Assembly: GCA_038243605.1 (NCBI GenBank)
Contig: JBBSQX010000032.1
Location: 1-7,018 of the forward strand
Origin: Terrimesophilobacter sp038243605
GTDB lineage: Bacteria; Actinomycetota; Actinomycetes; Actinomycetales; Microbacteriaceae
Direction of reading: 5' to 3'
DNA: 7,018 bases
Each line of letters begins with the position of its first letter. Within the stretch, counting starts at the first letter, position 1. Both the position numbers and the translations under genes were made by a program. The notes beneath the pieces are model-generated. The model searched no databases. It was given only the letters and a program-made list of their open reading frames with translations, and had not been told where the DNA came from. Positions 5,584 through 7,018 of the stretch are shown piece by piece.

Positions 5584-7018
5584 ATAGCCCACGCCGACTC
5601 CGACCCCCACGCATGAACCTCTGGGCGCGGGCGGAGTACGCGCGCTTAAACGCTGCCCAAGGCATCCTCGCTGCGAGCCACACTGACGTGCTCGTCGAGC
5701 GCGATATCCCGGTTCCTGGAGGCGACGGCGTGACGCTTCTCACCGACCACTGGATGCCCGCCGCCGACCCACTCGGCAGTGTCGTGCTCATTCGCACGCC
5801 CTACGGACGCACGGGGGCAACGGCGGCTGCCCGAGTCATGGCCGAACGAGGGCACCACGTGGTGGTGCAAAGCTGCCGTGGCACCTTCGGCTCCGGCAAG
5901 GAAGCATTCGACCCTTTTCACCACGAGGCCGAGGATGGCCGAGCGACCCTTGACTGGGTACGCGCGCAGCCCTGGGCGACCGGTGCGATTCACAGCTGGG
6001 GATTCAGCTACGGGGGCCTGACCCAGTGGGCACTGTGTGATGAGCCAGACGGACCCAACCGAATGACCATCGGGCTCTCGTCGCGCCGCTTCGACGATGC
6101 GATTATGTATCAAGGTGGAGGCTTCGCCGTTGAGACGATGCTCACATGGATGATCGCTCTCGACGCGCAAGAACGATCACCGCTCAGCAGGCTGTTGCGC
6201 ATCGCCCTCGCCAAGCGGAGGTTGCGGCGCGCCTCGCTCGCGATTCCGCTGAAGGACGCTGACCTCTTTGCCGTCGGCCATCGCTTCCCGCCGTACCAAG
6301 ACTGGCTAGAGAATCGAACACCGGATGACTCATTTTGGCAACCACTTCATTTTGCGAAAGACCTGCAGCTCGTACCCCCTGTGACCCTGCTCGCTGGTTG
6401 GCAGGACCTGTTTTTGGTCGGTGTTTTCGACGACTATCTGGCATTGCGTGAGGCGGGGCGCCCGGTGCGGCTTGTTGTTGGCGATTGGACTCACAATGGT
6501 CCGGGTGCCGGGGTCATCGCCGTCGATGATCTGCTGCGAGGCTTCGCAGAAATATCGGCCGACGAGCCACCCGCCGCCGCGGTCCGTGTTGAGGTGACGG
6601 GGGGCGGGGGATGGCGTGACATTGCCCGGTGGCCACCGCCATCGACTGAGCGAGAGTGGGCCCTTACCGCGGAGTTCGGACTCGCCGAGACTGAAATCGA
6701 TAAATTCGGGCCGGGCTCGACAGCGACGCTGAGTTACCGTTATGACCCGCATGACCCGACACCTCAGGCTGGCGGTCGCTCGCTCAATCCGTTCGACTCC
6801 GGGAGGCGTGATCAGCGTCGTCGGGAGTTGCGCGATGACGTCCTGGTCTTCACGAGTGATCCGCTCGCATCAGAGCTCACGACGATCGGTGAAATCCGGG
6901 TCAGGCTCGCGCTCACGTCGGACAACCCAGGATTCGACGTTTTTCTGCGGGTCTGTGATGTTGACCCGAAGGGAAAGTCGCATACCGTGAGCGACGTCTA
7001 CCTGCGTGCGCCAGCAGC
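5580..7018 (+). CDS. CocE/NonD-family serine hydrolase (X-Pro dipeptidyl-peptidase S15-like), 3' end outside the window
   Basis: The frame is open from the ATG at 5580 to the window edge, giving 479 codons; family members usually run about 550-600 residues, so the end is missing. The start has a GAGGGG ribosome site (5564-5569) and an ATGA overlap with the small ORF. Another in-frame ATG at 5613 has no ribosome site. After a variable N-terminus comes the alpha/beta hydrolase core. DIPVPGGDGVTLLTDHWMP (42-60) opens it, IRTPYGR holds Tyr75 (the oxyanion tyrosine position of cocaine esterase), and SCRGTFGS follows. WGFSYGG carries the nucleophile Ser143, GWQDLFL the Asp276, and GDWTHNG the His305. 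A helical lid lies at about 160-250. From about 330 a beta jelly-roll domain follows (IARWPPPS; then PLASELTTIGEIRVRLAL and GFDVFLRV). No signal peptide is seen. Known relatives cleave esters, amides or acylated antibiotics (cocaine esterase, glutaryl acylase-like enzymes); the substrate here is unknown. Its place behind the repressor suggests coordinated use with the glycosidase. Confidence 0.93.
   Translation, partial: MNSPRRLRPPRMNLWARAEYARLNAAQGILAASHTDVLVERDIPVPGGDGVTLLTDHWMPAADPLGSVVLIRTPYGRTGATAAARVMAERGHHVVVQSCRGTFGSGKEAFDPFHHEAEDGRATLDWVRAQPWATGAIHSWGFSYGGLTQWALCDEPDGPNRMTIGLSSRRFDDAIMYQGGGFAVETMLTWMIALDAQERSPLSRLLRIALAKRRLRRASLAIPLKDADLFAVGHRFPPYQDWLENRTPDDSFWQPLHFAKDLQLVPPVTLLAGWQDLFLVGVFDDYLALREAGRPVRLVVGDWTHNGPGAGVIAVDDLLRGFAEISADEPPAAAVRVEVTGGGGWRDIARWPPPSTEREWALTAEFGLAETEIDKFGPGSTATLSYRYDPHDPTPQAGGRSLNPFDSGRRDQRRRELRDDVLVFTSDPLASELTTIGEIRVRLALTSDNPGFDVFLRVCDVDPKGKSHTVSDVYLRAPA

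Noticed and set aside
5646..6170. 174-codon minus-strand open frame inside the CocE-type gene
   Set aside because: It is the antisense shadow of the conserved hydrolase core including the catalytic serine region; the product shows no recognisable domain.
1..7018. CRISPR array, tRNA or riboswitch
   Set aside because: No regularly spaced direct repeats, no tRNA-like cloverleaf arms and no recognised riboswitch core were seen on either strand by eye.

Overview
The window looks like a piece of a GC-rich actinobacterial chromosome, most likely Micrococcales and possibly Microbacteriaceae. The lineage is inferred from base composition, codon use, the actinobacterial style of the IS481-type transposase remnant, and the pairing of a LacI-family regulator with a GH3 glycosidase. 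No rRNA, tRNA or CRISPR array was seen.

The left part (about 1-1936) is an accessory pocket. At the left edge is the C-terminal half of an IS481-family transposase on the minus strand, which loses homology near 480-500. Right beside it, on the plus strand, is a two-domain protein: an N-terminal GIY-YIG nuclease with its catalytic residues visible, joined to a C-terminal EVE/PUA-like domain. This architecture fits a modification-dependent restriction enzyme or another single-protein defence nuclease. Three 60-base lines of this gene counted by eye gave 50-53% GC, against 63-70% in two lines counted in the genes to the right, which suggests recent acquisition. The following 560 bases hold no intact gene. 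They contain a probable broken MerR-type regulator on the minus strand, a perfect 14-bp palindrome, and a small hairpin just after the GH3 stop codon.

The right part (1937-7018) is an ordered catabolic locus. A GH3 family beta-glucosidase-like enzyme (754 aa, minus strand) is divergent from a LacI-family repressor (plus strand). They share a 217-bp, locally AT-rich control region with back-to-back promoter candidates and two palindromes sharing a nearly identical 8-bp half-site 52 bp apart. Downstream of the repressor come a 32-codon small ORF and a CocE/NonD-type serine hydrolase (S15/X-Pro dipeptidyl-peptidase-like fold) that runs off the right edge. The small ORF overlaps the repressor stop and the hydrolase start, so the three reading frames look translationally chained.

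Inferred working model: the repressor senses a glycoside-derived ligand and controls both a glycosidase that removes beta-linked sugars and an esterase/amidase-like hydrolase that cleaves an acyl or related bond. Together these would dismantle an acylated or ester-linked glycoside. The most unusual items are the GIY-YIG/EVE-like fusion next to a transposase remnant, and the small coupled ORF between the regulator and the hydrolase.
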